From Yoonia sp. (GTDB lineage Bacteria; Pseudomonadota; Alphaproteobacteria; Rhodobacterales; Rhodobacteraceae), in contig NZ_JACUUJ010000002.1 of NCBI RefSeq assembly GCF_014859355.1, positions 1 through 64,000 of the forward strand: DNA of 64,000 bases. The letters are read 5' to 3'. Shown piece by piece: positions 51,675-59,643 of this stretch (the stretch's first letter is position 1; each line of letters begins with the position of its first letter). Made by a program: the position numbers and the translations under genes. The notes under the pieces are model-generated. The model searched no databases and had not been told where the DNA came from. It saw only the letters and a program-made list of their open reading frames with translations.

Positions 51675-52664
51675 ATGGCAAATACAGTGGATATGGTCGA
51701 GGTGTGGCGCGGTGATCTTTTGGAATCGGTGCATCGTGGTCACGCAGTTGTGTGTGATGACACCGGCCAGATTGTCGATGCATGGGGCGATCCGGCGGCG
51801 GTGATCTATCCCCGGTCGTCGTGCAAGATGATTCAGGCGTTGCCCTTGGTGGAAAGCGGTGCTGCAGCGGGGTTGTCGGATGAACAGCTGGCGCTGGCCT
51901 GCGCGTCGCACAATGGCGCGGCCATCCATACCACCCGCGTGAATGCATGGCTGGCCGAACTGGGGTTGACGGACGATGATTTTCGCTGCGGCCCGCAAAT
52001 GCCCGATGACCGCACCGCCCGCGAGGCGCTGATTTGCAGCCACGAAAGCCCCTGCCAGGTCCACAACAACTGTTCGGGTAAACACGCAGGGTTTCTGACG
52101 CTGAACAAACATTTGCAGGGTGGGCCAGATTACGAAGTGATCGACCATCCGGTGCAGCAGGCCATCAAAGCCGCGTTCGAGGATGTGACACAGCAAACCA
52201 GCCCGACCTATGGGATCGACGGCTGTTCAGCCCCCAACCACGCCTGCACGGTGCATGGGCTGGGGCGTGCCATGGCGTTTTTCGCCAGCGCGCACGACCG
52301 GTCCGACACCCGCAGTGCAGCCGCGACCAAGCTGATTAATGCGATGATGACCTATCCCGCCCTTGTCGCGGGCGAGGGGCGCGCCTGCACCGACCTGATG
52401 CGCGCGATGGATCACAAGGTCGCGGTGAAAACCGGGGCCGAGGGTGTGTTCATCGCGATCATCCCCGAAAAGCGTCTGGGTGTTGCCTTGAAAATCGCCG
52501 ATGGGGCCACACGTGCCAGCGAAAGCGCAATGGCGGCCATTCTGGTCAAGCTCGGGGTGCTGGACCCCGCGCATCCTGCTGCGATTGCCCGCATGTCGCC
52601 GCCCATCACCAACCGGCGTGACAAGGTGACTGGTGCTATCCGCCCTGCCGCCGCTTTGCTGTAA
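51675..52664 (+). CDS. L-asparaginase, rhizobial (ReAV-like, class 3) type
   Basis: A 329-residue asparaginase of the family founded by Rhizobium etli enzymes, unrelated to E. coli AnsA/AnsB. The active-site YPRSSCK gives Ser48 and Lys51 at the same numbers as in ReAV. The zinc/substrate site NNCSGKH (Cys133, Lys136) and the third cysteine in GIDGCSAP (Cys184) are present. It hydrolyses asparagine to aspartate and ammonia. It begins a plus-strand run with xth and an alcohol-dehydrogenase-like gene. Confidence 0.88.
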   Translation: MANTVDMVEVWRGDLLESVHRGHAVVCDDTGQIVDAWGDPAAVIYPRSSCKMIQALPLVESGAAAGLSDEQLALACASHNGAAIHTTRVNAWLAELGLTDDDFRCGPQMPDDRTAREALICSHESPCQVHNNCSGKHAGFLTLNKHLQGGPDYEVIDHPVQQAIKAAFEDVTQQTSPTYGIDGCSAPNHACTVHGLGRAMAFFASAHDRSDTRSAAATKLINAMMTYPALVAGEGRACTDLMRAMDHKVAVKTGAEGVFIAIIPEKRLGVALKIADGATRASESAMAAILVKLGVLDPAHPAAIARMSPPITNRRDKVTGAIRPAAALL

Positions 52665-52673
52665 GGAACACCG

Positions 52674-53462
52674 ATGGCCTTTACCCTTGCCACATGGAAC
52701 ATCAACTCTGTCCGTCTGCGCGAAGATATCGTGGCGCGGCTGATGCGCGAAGAAACCCCTGATGTGCTGTGCTTGCAGGAATGCAAAAGCCCGGTGGACA
52801 AGATCCCGCTGGATCAGTTTCGCGCGCTTGGTTACACGCATATGGTTGCGCGCGGTCAAAAGGGTTACAACGGTGTCGCGATCCTGTCCAAACTGCCGAT
52901 CGTCGAGGCGGGCGCAGAGGATTACGCCCAGCTTGGCCATGCCCGCCACATTGCGGGGCAGCTGGAAAACGGCGTGACGATCCACAACTTTTATGTGCCC
53001 GCGGGCGGTGACGTTGCAGACCGCGCAGTCAATGAAAAATTTGGTCAGAAACTGGATTATCTGAGCGAAATGCGTGATGCGTTTCATGCTGACCGACCGC
53101 AAAAATCCATCCTTGTGGGCGATCTGAACATCGCCCCGCGCGAAGATGACGTCTGGGATCACAAGAAACTGCTCAAGGTGGTCAGCCACACGCCAGTCGA
53201 GGTGGACCATCTGGGCGATGTGATGGCGGCGGGTGACTGGGCGGATGTGACCCGCGCCGATATTCCCGATGGCCCGCTTTTCAGTTGGTGGTCTTACCGC
53301 GCCGCCGATTGGGATGCGGCTGACAAGGGCCGCAGGCTGGATCATATCTGGGCCACGCCGGACATCAGGAATGCGGCGCATTCCAGCCGGATCCTGCGCG
53401 CCGCGCGCGGCTGGGGCAAACCCAGCGATCACGCGCCGGTTTTTGCCACCTTTGACCTTTAG
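52674..53462 (+). CDS. xth: Exodeoxyribonuclease III
   Basis: A 262-residue AP endonuclease/3'-exonuclease. Motifs in order: TWNINSVR, LCLQECKSP (metal Glu), YNGVAILSKLP, NFYVPAGGD, LVGDLNIAPREDDVWD (Asp and Asn), WWSYRAADWDAADKGRRLDHIWATP and the catalytic KPSDHAPVFATF. It repairs abasic sites and blocked 3' ends. A good ribosome binding site (AAGGA) lies before ATG 52674, 9 bases after the asparaginase stop. Confidence 0.95.
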   Translation: MAFTLATWNINSVRLREDIVARLMREETPDVLCLQECKSPVDKIPLDQFRALGYTHMVARGQKGYNGVAILSKLPIVEAGAEDYAQLGHARHIAGQLENGVTIHNFYVPAGGDVADRAVNEKFGQKLDYLSEMRDAFHADRPQKSILVGDLNIAPREDDVWDHKKLLKVVSHTPVEVDHLGDVMAAGDWADVTRADIPDGPLFSWWSYRAADWDAADKGRRLDHIWATPDIRNAAHSSRILRAARGWGKPSDHAPVFATFDL

Positions 53463-53471
53463 GAGCCAGCG

Positions 53472-54497
53472 ATGACCCTGCCCAGCAAGATGCGCGCCCT
53501 GATCCAGTTGCACGACGGTTATGCTGGCACGCAGACTGGCCCTGATATCGACGATATAGCGCCCTTTGTAGCGTTGCGCGACGTGTATGTGCCAACCCCC
53601 GGCAAGGGGGAGGCGCTGATCAAGGTGCATCTGGCGGCGGTGAACCCGTCGGACATTCATTTCATCAAGGGCGAATATGGCCAGCCCCGGCGCAAAGGCA
53701 TCCCTGCCGGGTTCGAGGCCGTGGGCCAAGTTGTGGGTGGCGATACGCCACTGATCGGGCAACGCGTCAGTTTCTTTGCGACCGCGTCAGGCACATGGGC
53801 CGAATATGCGCTGACCGATGCCAGCAGGCTTGTGCCTTGTCGCGCCGATCTGGCCGAACCGGATGCGGCGGGCCTGCTGGTCAATCCGCTGACGGCGATT
53901 GCTCTGTTTGATGTCGTGCGCGACAGCGGCGCGGACAGTTTTGTGCTGAACGCTGCCGGGTCGCAACTGGGCAAATTGCTGATTGCGCTGGGCCGCGATC
54001 ACGGGATTAAACCCATCGCGGTTGTCCGGCGTGCGGCGCAGGCAGCCGCATTGCGCGATTTGGGTGCGGCAGAGGTCATTGTAACCGGCGATGCCGACCC
54101 ATTGGATCAGGCGCGCAACATCTTTAAAACGCTATCGCCACGCGTTCTGCTGGATGCCGTGGGCGACCAGTTCACGGCAGACCTGTTTTTTGCAATGCCC
54201 GCCCAAGCGCGGTGGATCAACTATGGGAAACTGGCGACCGAGGCCCCAGTGCTGACGCAACTGGGGCAGTTGATTTTTCAAGGGAAGGAGATCGCTGGCT
54301 TCTGGTTGACCCGCTGGCTGCAACAAACCGATCCTGCGCGTATTGCCGAAGCGTTCAGCGATATCCAGAAACGGTTTGTCACAGGCAGATGGGTGACAGA
54401 CGTTGCCGGGATTGTGCCGCTGTCAGATGCCCTTTCTGGCTTGCCCTTGGCGCTGGTCAAAACCGATGGCAAGGCATTTATTGATCCACGTCAGTAG
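53472..54497 (+). CDS. Medium-chain dehydrogenase/reductase, quinone-oxidoreductase-like
   Basis: A 341-residue MDR-superfamily protein. The GroES-like N-terminal domain contains VNPSDIHFIKGEYGQPRRKGIPAGFEAVGQVV. The Rossmann domain follows with VLNAAGSQLGKLLIALGR at about 159. The catalytic zinc cysteine and His/Glu set of alcohol dehydrogenases is missing, so it is a zinc-free NADPH:quinone or enoyl-reductase-type member. AGGAG precedes ATG 53472. The substrate is unknown. Confidence 0.85.
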   Translation: MTLPSKMRALIQLHDGYAGTQTGPDIDDIAPFVALRDVYVPTPGKGEALIKVHLAAVNPSDIHFIKGEYGQPRRKGIPAGFEAVGQVVGGDTPLIGQRVSFFATASGTWAEYALTDASRLVPCRADLAEPDAAGLLVNPLTAIALFDVVRDSGADSFVLNAAGSQLGKLLIALGRDHGIKPIAVVRRAAQAAALRDLGAAEVIVTGDADPLDQARNIFKTLSPRVLLDAVGDQFTADLFFAMPAQARWINYGKLATEAPVLTQLGQLIFQGKEIAGFWLTRWLQQTDPARIAEAFSDIQKRFVTGRWVTDVAGIVPLSDALSGLPLALVKTDGKAFIDPRQ

Positions 54498-54513
54498 GTT
54501 TGTTGCTCTTTTA

Positions 54514-54542
54514 TTGAAAATCAGGGTGATGATTGCTATTTT
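54514..54542 (+). promoter_or_regulatory. Probable promoter of rsfS-rlmH
   Basis: TTGAAA (54514-54519) and TATTTT (54537-54542) are separated by 17 bp. Transcription would begin near 54550, which places the strong AAGGAGG site (54582-54588) about 30 bases into the transcript and argues against the longer rsfS starts at 54549 and 54567. Confidence 0.6.
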
Positions 54543-54591
54543 ACATCTATGCCCTGCGCCGGGGCCATGGCGGCGTTTTATAAGGAGGACG

Positions 54592-54651
54592 ATGCACTGT
54601 CTCTTTCCACCACGGCTGCTGATGCAGTCAACGCAGGGGTTCACGTCATGA
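54592..54651 (+). CDS. Possible 19-residue leader ORF coupled to rsfS
   Basis: An ATG three bases after AAGGAGG opens a 19-codon frame (MHCLFPPRLLMQSTQGFTS) whose TGA overlaps the rsfS ATG at 54648 in the ATGA arrangement. It may be a real coupling leader. The alternative is that AAGGAGG serves an in-frame CTG start for rsfS at 54597. The peptide shows no regulatory codon run. Confidence 0.3.
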   Translation: MHCLFPPRLLMQSTQGFTS

Positions 54652-55004
54652 AAGCCCTGAAAACCGCGAACAGCGAAGCTTTGCTGGCCGCTGTGTTGAA
54701 ATCCCTGGACGACGACAAAGCAGAAGATGTCGTGCAGATCAATCTGCGCGGGAAATCCGAAATGGGTGACTACATGGTCATCGCATCTGGTCGGTCCACG
54801 CGGCAGGTGACCGCAATTGCCGAAAAGCTGGCGGACCGGCTGAAGCAGGAATTTGGGGTGATCGCCAAGACCGAAGGCAAAGACACCGGTGACTGGGTGC
54901 TTGTCGATGCGGGCGACGTGATCATCCATATTTTCCGGCCCGAAGTGCGCGAATTCTACCAGTTGGAAAAGATGTGGCAGCCCGGGGTCGTGACACCGGC
55001 CTGA
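54648..55004 (+). CDS. rsfS: Ribosomal silencing factor RsfS
   Basis: A protein of 118 residues from ATG 54648. It binds ribosomal protein L14 and blocks subunit joining during starvation. The family core is LLAAVLKSLDDDKAEDVVQINLRGKSEMGDYMVIASGRSTRQVTAIAEKLADRLKQEFG, followed by DTGDWVLVDAGDVIIHIFRPEVREFYQLEKMW. The frame is open upstream: a CTG at 54597 (17 more residues) is well placed for AAGGAGG. ATG 54549 and 54567 precede that site. The stop overlaps the rlmH start, the usual rsfS-rlmH pair. Confidence 0.92.
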   Translation: MKALKTANSEALLAAVLKSLDDDKAEDVVQINLRGKSEMGDYMVIASGRSTRQVTAIAEKLADRLKQEFGVIAKTEGKDTGDWVLVDAGDVIIHIFRPEVREFYQLEKMWQPGVVTPA

Positions 55005-55474
55005 TGCGTGTGCATATTTGCGCCGTGGGTCGGCTGCGGCAGGGCCCAGCGCGTGACCTTTACGATGATTACTTGACCCGGTTCGACCGGACAGGCAGAG
55101 CGCTGGCGATTGGCCCTGCGCAATTGATTGAGGTTGAGGATAAAAAGGGCGGTGGCATGGCGGCCGAGGCTGTTTTACTACAGCGCGCTATTCCTGACGG
55201 GGCATTGATCTGCGCGATGGATGAGCGCGGCAAGATCCTGTCATCGCCCGATTTTGCCCACCAGCTGGCCGCGTGGCGCGATCAGGGGCGGCAGGATCTG
55301 GCGTTCGTGATCGGCGGGGCTGATGGGATCGACCCGGCCCTGCGCACGCAAGCGGATACCAGCCTGAGCTTTGGCAAAATGGTCTGGCCGCATATGTTGG
55401 TGCGGGTCATGCTGTCAGAGCAGCTTTATCGGGCGGCGTCCATCCTTGCCGGATCGCCCTATCATCGGGTGTGA
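55004..55474 (+). CDS. rlmH: 23S rRNA pseudouridine-1915 N3-methyltransferase
   Basis: A 156-residue SPOUT-class methyltransferase beginning MRVHICAVGRLRQGP. SAM-binding knot motifs are LAFVIGGADGIDPALR and LSFGKMVWPHMLVRVMLSEQLYRAASILAGSPYHR, which is the diagnostic C-terminus. It methylates pseudouridine 1915 in helix 69 of assembled ribosomes. The ATG shares its A with the rsfS TGA stop. Confidence 0.96.
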   Translation: MRVHICAVGRLRQGPARDLYDDYLTRFDRTGRALAIGPAQLIEVEDKKGGGMAAEAVLLQRAIPDGALICAMDERGKILSSPDFAHQLAAWRDQGRQDLAFVIGGADGIDPALRTQADTSLSFGKMVWPHMLVRVMLSEQLYRAASILAGSPYHRV

Positions 55475-55476
55475 TG

Positions 55477-55498
55477 CCGCCTCCGGCGGGAGTTTTTT
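55477..55498 (+). terminator. Rho-independent terminator after rlmH
   Basis: CCGCC-TCC-GGCGG followed by GAG and TTTTTT starts 2 bases after the rlmH stop. The CCTCCGGCGG core recurs after the IalB-family gene. Confidence 0.75.
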
Positions 55499-55577
55499 GG
55501 CCAAGATGAAGGGGGATGCTGTTCCCCTTGGGCCAGCGATCGGATAAGTTGAAACCAGCAGAAAAAGGAGCGGTCTG

Positions 55578-57092
55578 ATGTCGGTGCCAAAGCCTGTTGT
55601 TCTTTGCATCCTGGATGGTTGGGGTTTGCGTGACGAAACAGAAGGCAACGCGCCCATGCTGGCCCATACGCCAAATTTCGATGCGGTGATGCGCGGCCCC
55701 CATGCGCAGCTGGTGACCCATGGTCATGATGTGGGTTTGCCCGCTGGCCAGATGGGCAATTCCGAGGTTGGGCATACCAACATCGGTGCAGGCCGGATTG
55801 TGGCAATGGACCTTGGCCAGATTGAAATGGCGGTTGCGGACGGGTCTTTTGCCAAGCAAGAGGCAATTGTGCGCTTTATTGAAAAACTGAAGGCGACCGG
55901 TGGGGCGGCCCATTTGATGGGTGTCGTGTCTGATGGCGGCGTGCATGGGCATCTGGATCACATCGCTGCGGCCGCTGTGGCGATGACGCAGGCCGGTGTG
56001 CCAGTGATCATTCACGCGATAACCGACGGGCGTGACGTAGCCCCGTCATCTGCGCTGGGTTTCATGGCGCGCCTGCAAAGCCAATTACCTGCGGCCGCAA
56101 AGATTGCGACTGTAATCGGGCGCTATTACGCCATGGACCGCGACAACCGCTGGGACAGGGTCAAGACTGCCTATGATGCGATGGTCATGGGGCAGGGCGC
56201 ACGGGCCGCCACGCCAGAGACTGCGATTGAGGCGGCTTATCAAGCGGGCAAGACAGATGAGTTCATTCCGGCTACGGTGATCGGCGATTATGCAGGCTTT
56301 GCCCCGGGTGATGGCCTGTTCTGTCTGAATTTCAGATCTGACCGGGCGCGTGAAATTCTGGCGGCAATCGCCGCGCCGGATTTCTCTGGATTTGACCGGA
56401 CGCAGCAAGAACTTGCCGCGCTGCTTGGGATGGTCAGCTATTCAGACCAGCACGACGTATGGTTTGATGCCGTTTTTCCCAAGCGGGACCTTCAAAATAC
56501 ACTTGGTGAATGGGTGGCCAAACACGGGTTGCGTCAATTCCGGTTAGCCGAGACAGAAAAATATCCGCATGTGACTTTTTTCCTGAACGGGGGCAAGGAA
56601 GTGCCGGAAACAGGCGAGGACCGGCATATGCCAAAATCGCCGGCGGTTGCCACCTATGACCTTCAGCCAGAGATGTCCGCATCAGAGGTGACTGCAGCCT
56701 TTGTAAAGGCGATTGGTGATGGATATGACCTGATCGTAACCAACTATGCCAACCCTGATATGGTGGGGCATACGGGTGATATCGGCGCTGCGGTCAGGGC
56801 TTGCGAGGCCGTGGATGCTGGTTTGGGGCAAGTGTTGGGCGCCTTGCGGGCGGCAGGTGGGGCCATGGTGCTGACGGCTGATCATGGCAATTGTGAAATG
56901 TTGATCGACCCTGACACAGGTGGCGCGCACACTGCCCATACGCTGAACCCCGTGCCTGTCGCCCTGATCGGGGGACCGGAGGGCGTGCGGTTGCGTGACG
57001 GCCGGTTGGCTGATCTTGCGCCGACGCTGCTGGATTTGATGGGGCTTGAACAGCCGCCGGAAATGACAGGGCGCAGTCTGATCGTCAGATGA
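55578..57092 (+). CDS. gpmI: 2,3-bisphosphoglycerate-independent phosphoglycerate mutase
   Basis: A 504-residue manganese enzyme of the alkaline phosphatase superfamily interconverting 3- and 2-phosphoglycerate. The metal site VLCILDGWG and the phosphorylated Ser62 in QMGNSEVGHTNIGAGR are present, as are HAITDGRDVAPSSA, RYYAMDRDNRWDR, NYANPDMVGHTGD and TADHGNCE. AAGGAG lies before ATG 55578. The stop overlaps the EnvC-like gene (ATGA). The gpmI-envC-ctpA order is common in alphaproteobacteria. Confidence 0.96.
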   Translation: MSVPKPVVLCILDGWGLRDETEGNAPMLAHTPNFDAVMRGPHAQLVTHGHDVGLPAGQMGNSEVGHTNIGAGRIVAMDLGQIEMAVADGSFAKQEAIVRFIEKLKATGGAAHLMGVVSDGGVHGHLDHIAAAAVAMTQAGVPVIIHAITDGRDVAPSSALGFMARLQSQLPAAAKIATVIGRYYAMDRDNRWDRVKTAYDAMVMGQGARAATPETAIEAAYQAGKTDEFIPATVIGDYAGFAPGDGLFCLNFRSDRAREILAAIAAPDFSGFDRTQQELAALLGMVSYSDQHDVWFDAVFPKRDLQNTLGEWVAKHGLRQFRLAETEKYPHVTFFLNGGKEVPETGEDRHMPKSPAVATYDLQPEMSASEVTAAFVKAIGDGYDLIVTNYANPDMVGHTGDIGAAVRACEAVDAGLGQVLGALRAAGGAMVLTADHGNCEMLIDPDTGGAHTAHTLNPVPVALIGGPEGVRLRDGRLADLAPTLLDLMGLEQPPEMTGRSLIVR

Positions 57093-58159
57093 GGCTTGCC
57101 GCGCTTTTGATTTTGCTTGCGCTTCCTTTGGCGGCACAGGTGACAGAGGACGCTGCGCAAACGCCTGCGGAAAAGCTGGAGTCGGCCCAGGCCCGCCTGA
57201 CTGCGGCTGAAACTACACGCGACCGCGTTGCAGCCCTGACTGCGACGGTGCAGGCCTATGAGGCGGGTCTGGCCGCCTTGCGGGATAGTTTGCGCCAAGC
57301 GACGGCCCAAGAGGCCGTGGTGGCGGATGATCTGGCCCGTAATCGGGCGCAAACGGCGACCTTGCTAGGGGCGTTGCAGGCAATCAGCCGCACCCCGCTG
57401 CCAGTGCAGATGACCCACCCAAACGGGCCACGTGATGCGGTGCGCGCAGGCATGATCGTGGCGGATTTGACACCTGCGCTACAGGCGCAGGCGGCCATAC
57501 TGGCGGCGCAGGTCGCTGAATTGAACCGTTTGCGAGGGCTACAACAGGACGCGATTGCAATGCTGACAGACGGGCTGCGTGGGGCGCAGACAGCGCGTGC
57601 GGATCTGGGGCAGGCTATCGCGCAGCGCACGGATTTGCCGCGCCGGTTTGAAGAGGATCCGGTCCAGACAGCTCTTTTATTGGCCAGCACTGATACGCTT
57701 GCCGCTTTTGCTGACCGGTTGGCAGCTGTCGCCCCCAATGTGCAGGCCGCGATGACGCCAACGGGTGATTTGCCGCTGCCGGTCGCTGGCGCGGTCACGG
57801 TGCTGGAAGACCAGCCCGGGGTGATGGTTCGCGCCGCGCCACGTGCGCTGGTGACGGCGCCTGTTGCCGCGACGATCCTGTTTCGCGGGCCGCTTCTGGA
57901 TCATGGCACAGTCATCATCCTTGAACCTGCCGCAGATGTGCTATTTGTCTTGTCAGGGCTGGCAGAGGCTTTTGGTGAGCCCGGTGAAATCGTGGATGCT
58001 GGCGCGCCGCTGGGGCTTTTGGGGGGGGAACAGGTGGGTGTTGACGGTATTTTGAACCAAGCAGATACCGTAGACCCGTCGCAGCCCCTTTATATCGAGG
58101 TCAGGGACGGGCAAAGTCCCATTGATCCGGGCGTCTGGTTTGCGATCAACAAGGAATAG
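57089..58159 (+). CDS. EnvC-like murein hydrolase activator (degenerate LytM domain)
   Basis: A 356-residue periplasmic protein: signal peptide (MRLAALLILLALPLAAQ), then a long helical coiled coil (about 25-200, rich in Ala, Gln, Glu, Arg), then a peptidase M23/LytM-type domain. The zinc ligands are lost: the YAHL-like site reads LSGL and the HLHFEVR site reads LYIEVRDG. As in E. coli EnvC, it is therefore probably an activator of amidases at the division site, not an enzyme. It overlaps gpmI and is 9 bases from ctpA. Confidence 0.88.
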   Translation: MRLAALLILLALPLAAQVTEDAAQTPAEKLESAQARLTAAETTRDRVAALTATVQAYEAGLAALRDSLRQATAQEAVVADDLARNRAQTATLLGALQAISRTPLPVQMTHPNGPRDAVRAGMIVADLTPALQAQAAILAAQVAELNRLRGLQQDAIAMLTDGLRGAQTARADLGQAIAQRTDLPRRFEEDPVQTALLLASTDTLAAFADRLAAVAPNVQAAMTPTGDLPLPVAGAVTVLEDQPGVMVRAAPRALVTAPVAATILFRGPLLDHGTVIILEPAADVLFVLSGLAEAFGEPGEIVDAGAPLGLLGGEQVGVDGILNQADTVDPSQPLYIEVRDGQSPIDPGVWFAINKE

Positions 58160-58168
58160 GAAACGGGC

Positions 58169-59515
58169 ATGAATAAGTTGATATTGGCTGCTGTTGGTGG
58201 TGCTGCTCTGGGGTTGGTCGTCAGTAGCCAGCTGGCCGGGCCGCTTTTGGCGCAAGAGGCCAAAAACAACGCGAGCGTTTATGAACAGCTGGATCTTTTT
58301 GGCGATATCTTTGAGCGTATCCGCGCCGGATACGTCGAGCAGGTTGATGACAAAAAACTGATCGAAGCTGCCATCAACGGGATGCTGACCTCGCTTGATC
58401 CGCATTCCAGCTATTTGTCTGCTGATGATGCAGCGAAAATGCGTGTGCAGACGTCGGGCGAATTCGGGGGGCTGGGCATCGAGGTGACGCAGGAAGACGG
58501 CTGGGTCAAGGTCGTGTCGCCGATGGATGGCACCCCTGCGGATGCGGCGGGAATCCTTGCGGGCGATTATATTACGTCGGTCAATGGCGAAAGCGTGCTG
58601 GGGCTGACACTGGATCAGGCGGTTGACCTGATGCGCGGTCCTGTCGGGTCGGAAATTATCATCACTGTCGTGCGTGATGGTGAGGGGGAACCGTTCGATG
58701 TGTCGCTGATCCGTGACACGATCAAATTGACCGCAGTGCGCACCCGGACAGAAGGCAACGCGATTGTCTTGCGGGTGACAACCTTCAACGAACAAACCTA
58801 TCCCAATCTGCGTGACGGGTTGGCCGAACAAGTCGCCGACGCTGGCGGGGTCGAGAATGTGGACGGTATTGTGCTGGATTTGCGCAACAATCCCGGCGGG
58901 CTGTTGAACCAGGCAATTTTCGTCTCGGATGCGTTTCTGGATGCAGGTGAAATCGTGTCCACCCGTGGGCGCGAATTGACCGATGGCGAACGCTTCAACG
59001 CCACAGCTGGTGATTTGGCCCAAGGCAAGCCGATTGTGGTGCTGATCAACGGTGGCTCTGCTTCGGCATCCGAGATTGTCGCCGGGGCTTTGCAGGATCA
59101 CCGCCGTGCGATCATTGTGGGTACAAATTCCTTTGGCAAGGGATCTGTGCAGACTGTTGTGCCGCTGCGTGGGGATGGCGCGATGCGCCTTACGACTGCA
59201 CGGTATTACACGCCGTCGGGCCGGTCTATTCAGGCTTTGGGCATTTCACCAGACATCATCGTGCAACAGCCCCGGCGTAGCGCTGCCGGTGTCGAAGATG
59301 ATACCGATGCGCCACAGCCCCGGGCCGAGGCTGATTTGCGTGGGTCTCTGCGCAATGACAGCCTGTCCGAGGATGAAATCCGCCAGATCGAAGAGGATCG
59401 CGCCCGCGCCGAAGCTGCGGCCCAACTGCGTGAGGATGATTATCAACTGGCCTATGCGATTGATATTCTCAAGGGGTTGAACGCCTTGGGTCCGATCAAT
59501 GGAAATGGCAACTAG
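58169..59515 (+). CDS. ctpA: S41 family carboxyl-terminal processing protease
   Basis: A 448-residue exported serine protease. A signal or anchor segment covers about 1-29, an N-terminal helical region follows, and the PDZ domain is at about 95-175 (GEFGGLGIEVTQEDGWVKVVSPMDGTPADAAGI). The catalytic domain has LDLRNNPGGLL, the Ser-Lys dyad at Ser299 (GGSASASEI) and Lys324 (SFGKGSVQ), and YYTPSGRSIQALGI. It trims or degrades periplasmic proteins from the C-terminus, often together with EnvC-related peptidoglycan turnover. A low-complexity Glu/Arg/Ala region follows at about 390-430. Confidence 0.93.
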   Translation: MNKLILAAVGGAALGLVVSSQLAGPLLAQEAKNNASVYEQLDLFGDIFERIRAGYVEQVDDKKLIEAAINGMLTSLDPHSSYLSADDAAKMRVQTSGEFGGLGIEVTQEDGWVKVVSPMDGTPADAAGILAGDYITSVNGESVLGLTLDQAVDLMRGPVGSEIIITVVRDGEGEPFDVSLIRDTIKLTAVRTRTEGNAIVLRVTTFNEQTYPNLRDGLAEQVADAGGVENVDGIVLDLRNNPGGLLNQAIFVSDAFLDAGEIVSTRGRELTDGERFNATAGDLAQGKPIVVLINGGSASASEIVAGALQDHRRAIIVGTNSFGKGSVQTVVPLRGDGAMRLTTARYYTPSGRSIQALGISPDIIVQQPRRSAAGVEDDTDAPQPRAEADLRGSLRNDSLSEDEIRQIEEDRARAEAAAQLREDDYQLAYAIDILKGLNALGPINGNGN

Positions 59516-59525
59516 GCAAGGTAAA

Positions 59526-59551
59526 GTCGGGCAGGCTGAAACCCGCCCGAC
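59526..59551 (+). terminator. Probable terminator after ctpA
   Basis: GTCGGGC and GCCCGAC, 12 bases apart, form a 7-bp stem 11 bases after the ctpA stop. Only GTTT follows, so the T-run is weak. Confidence 0.45.
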
Positions 59552-59643
59552 GTTTCCGCATCCCATGGTGCATACGTCAGCATTATTGACTTAGCTGCGT
59601 AACTTGGCAATGTCGGCGGCGTGCTTGCAGTTTGGGGGCTTGA

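Noticed and set aside
52227-53762. A 511-codon open frame antisense to the asparaginase and xth genes
   Set aside because: It mirrors GC-rich codons of two well-recognised genes, has no recognisable domain and no start context. Long antisense frames are expected at this base composition.
57953-59101. A 382-codon frame antisense to envC-like and ctpA
   Set aside because: It crosses two clear genes on the other strand and shows no protein family features, so it is a shadow.
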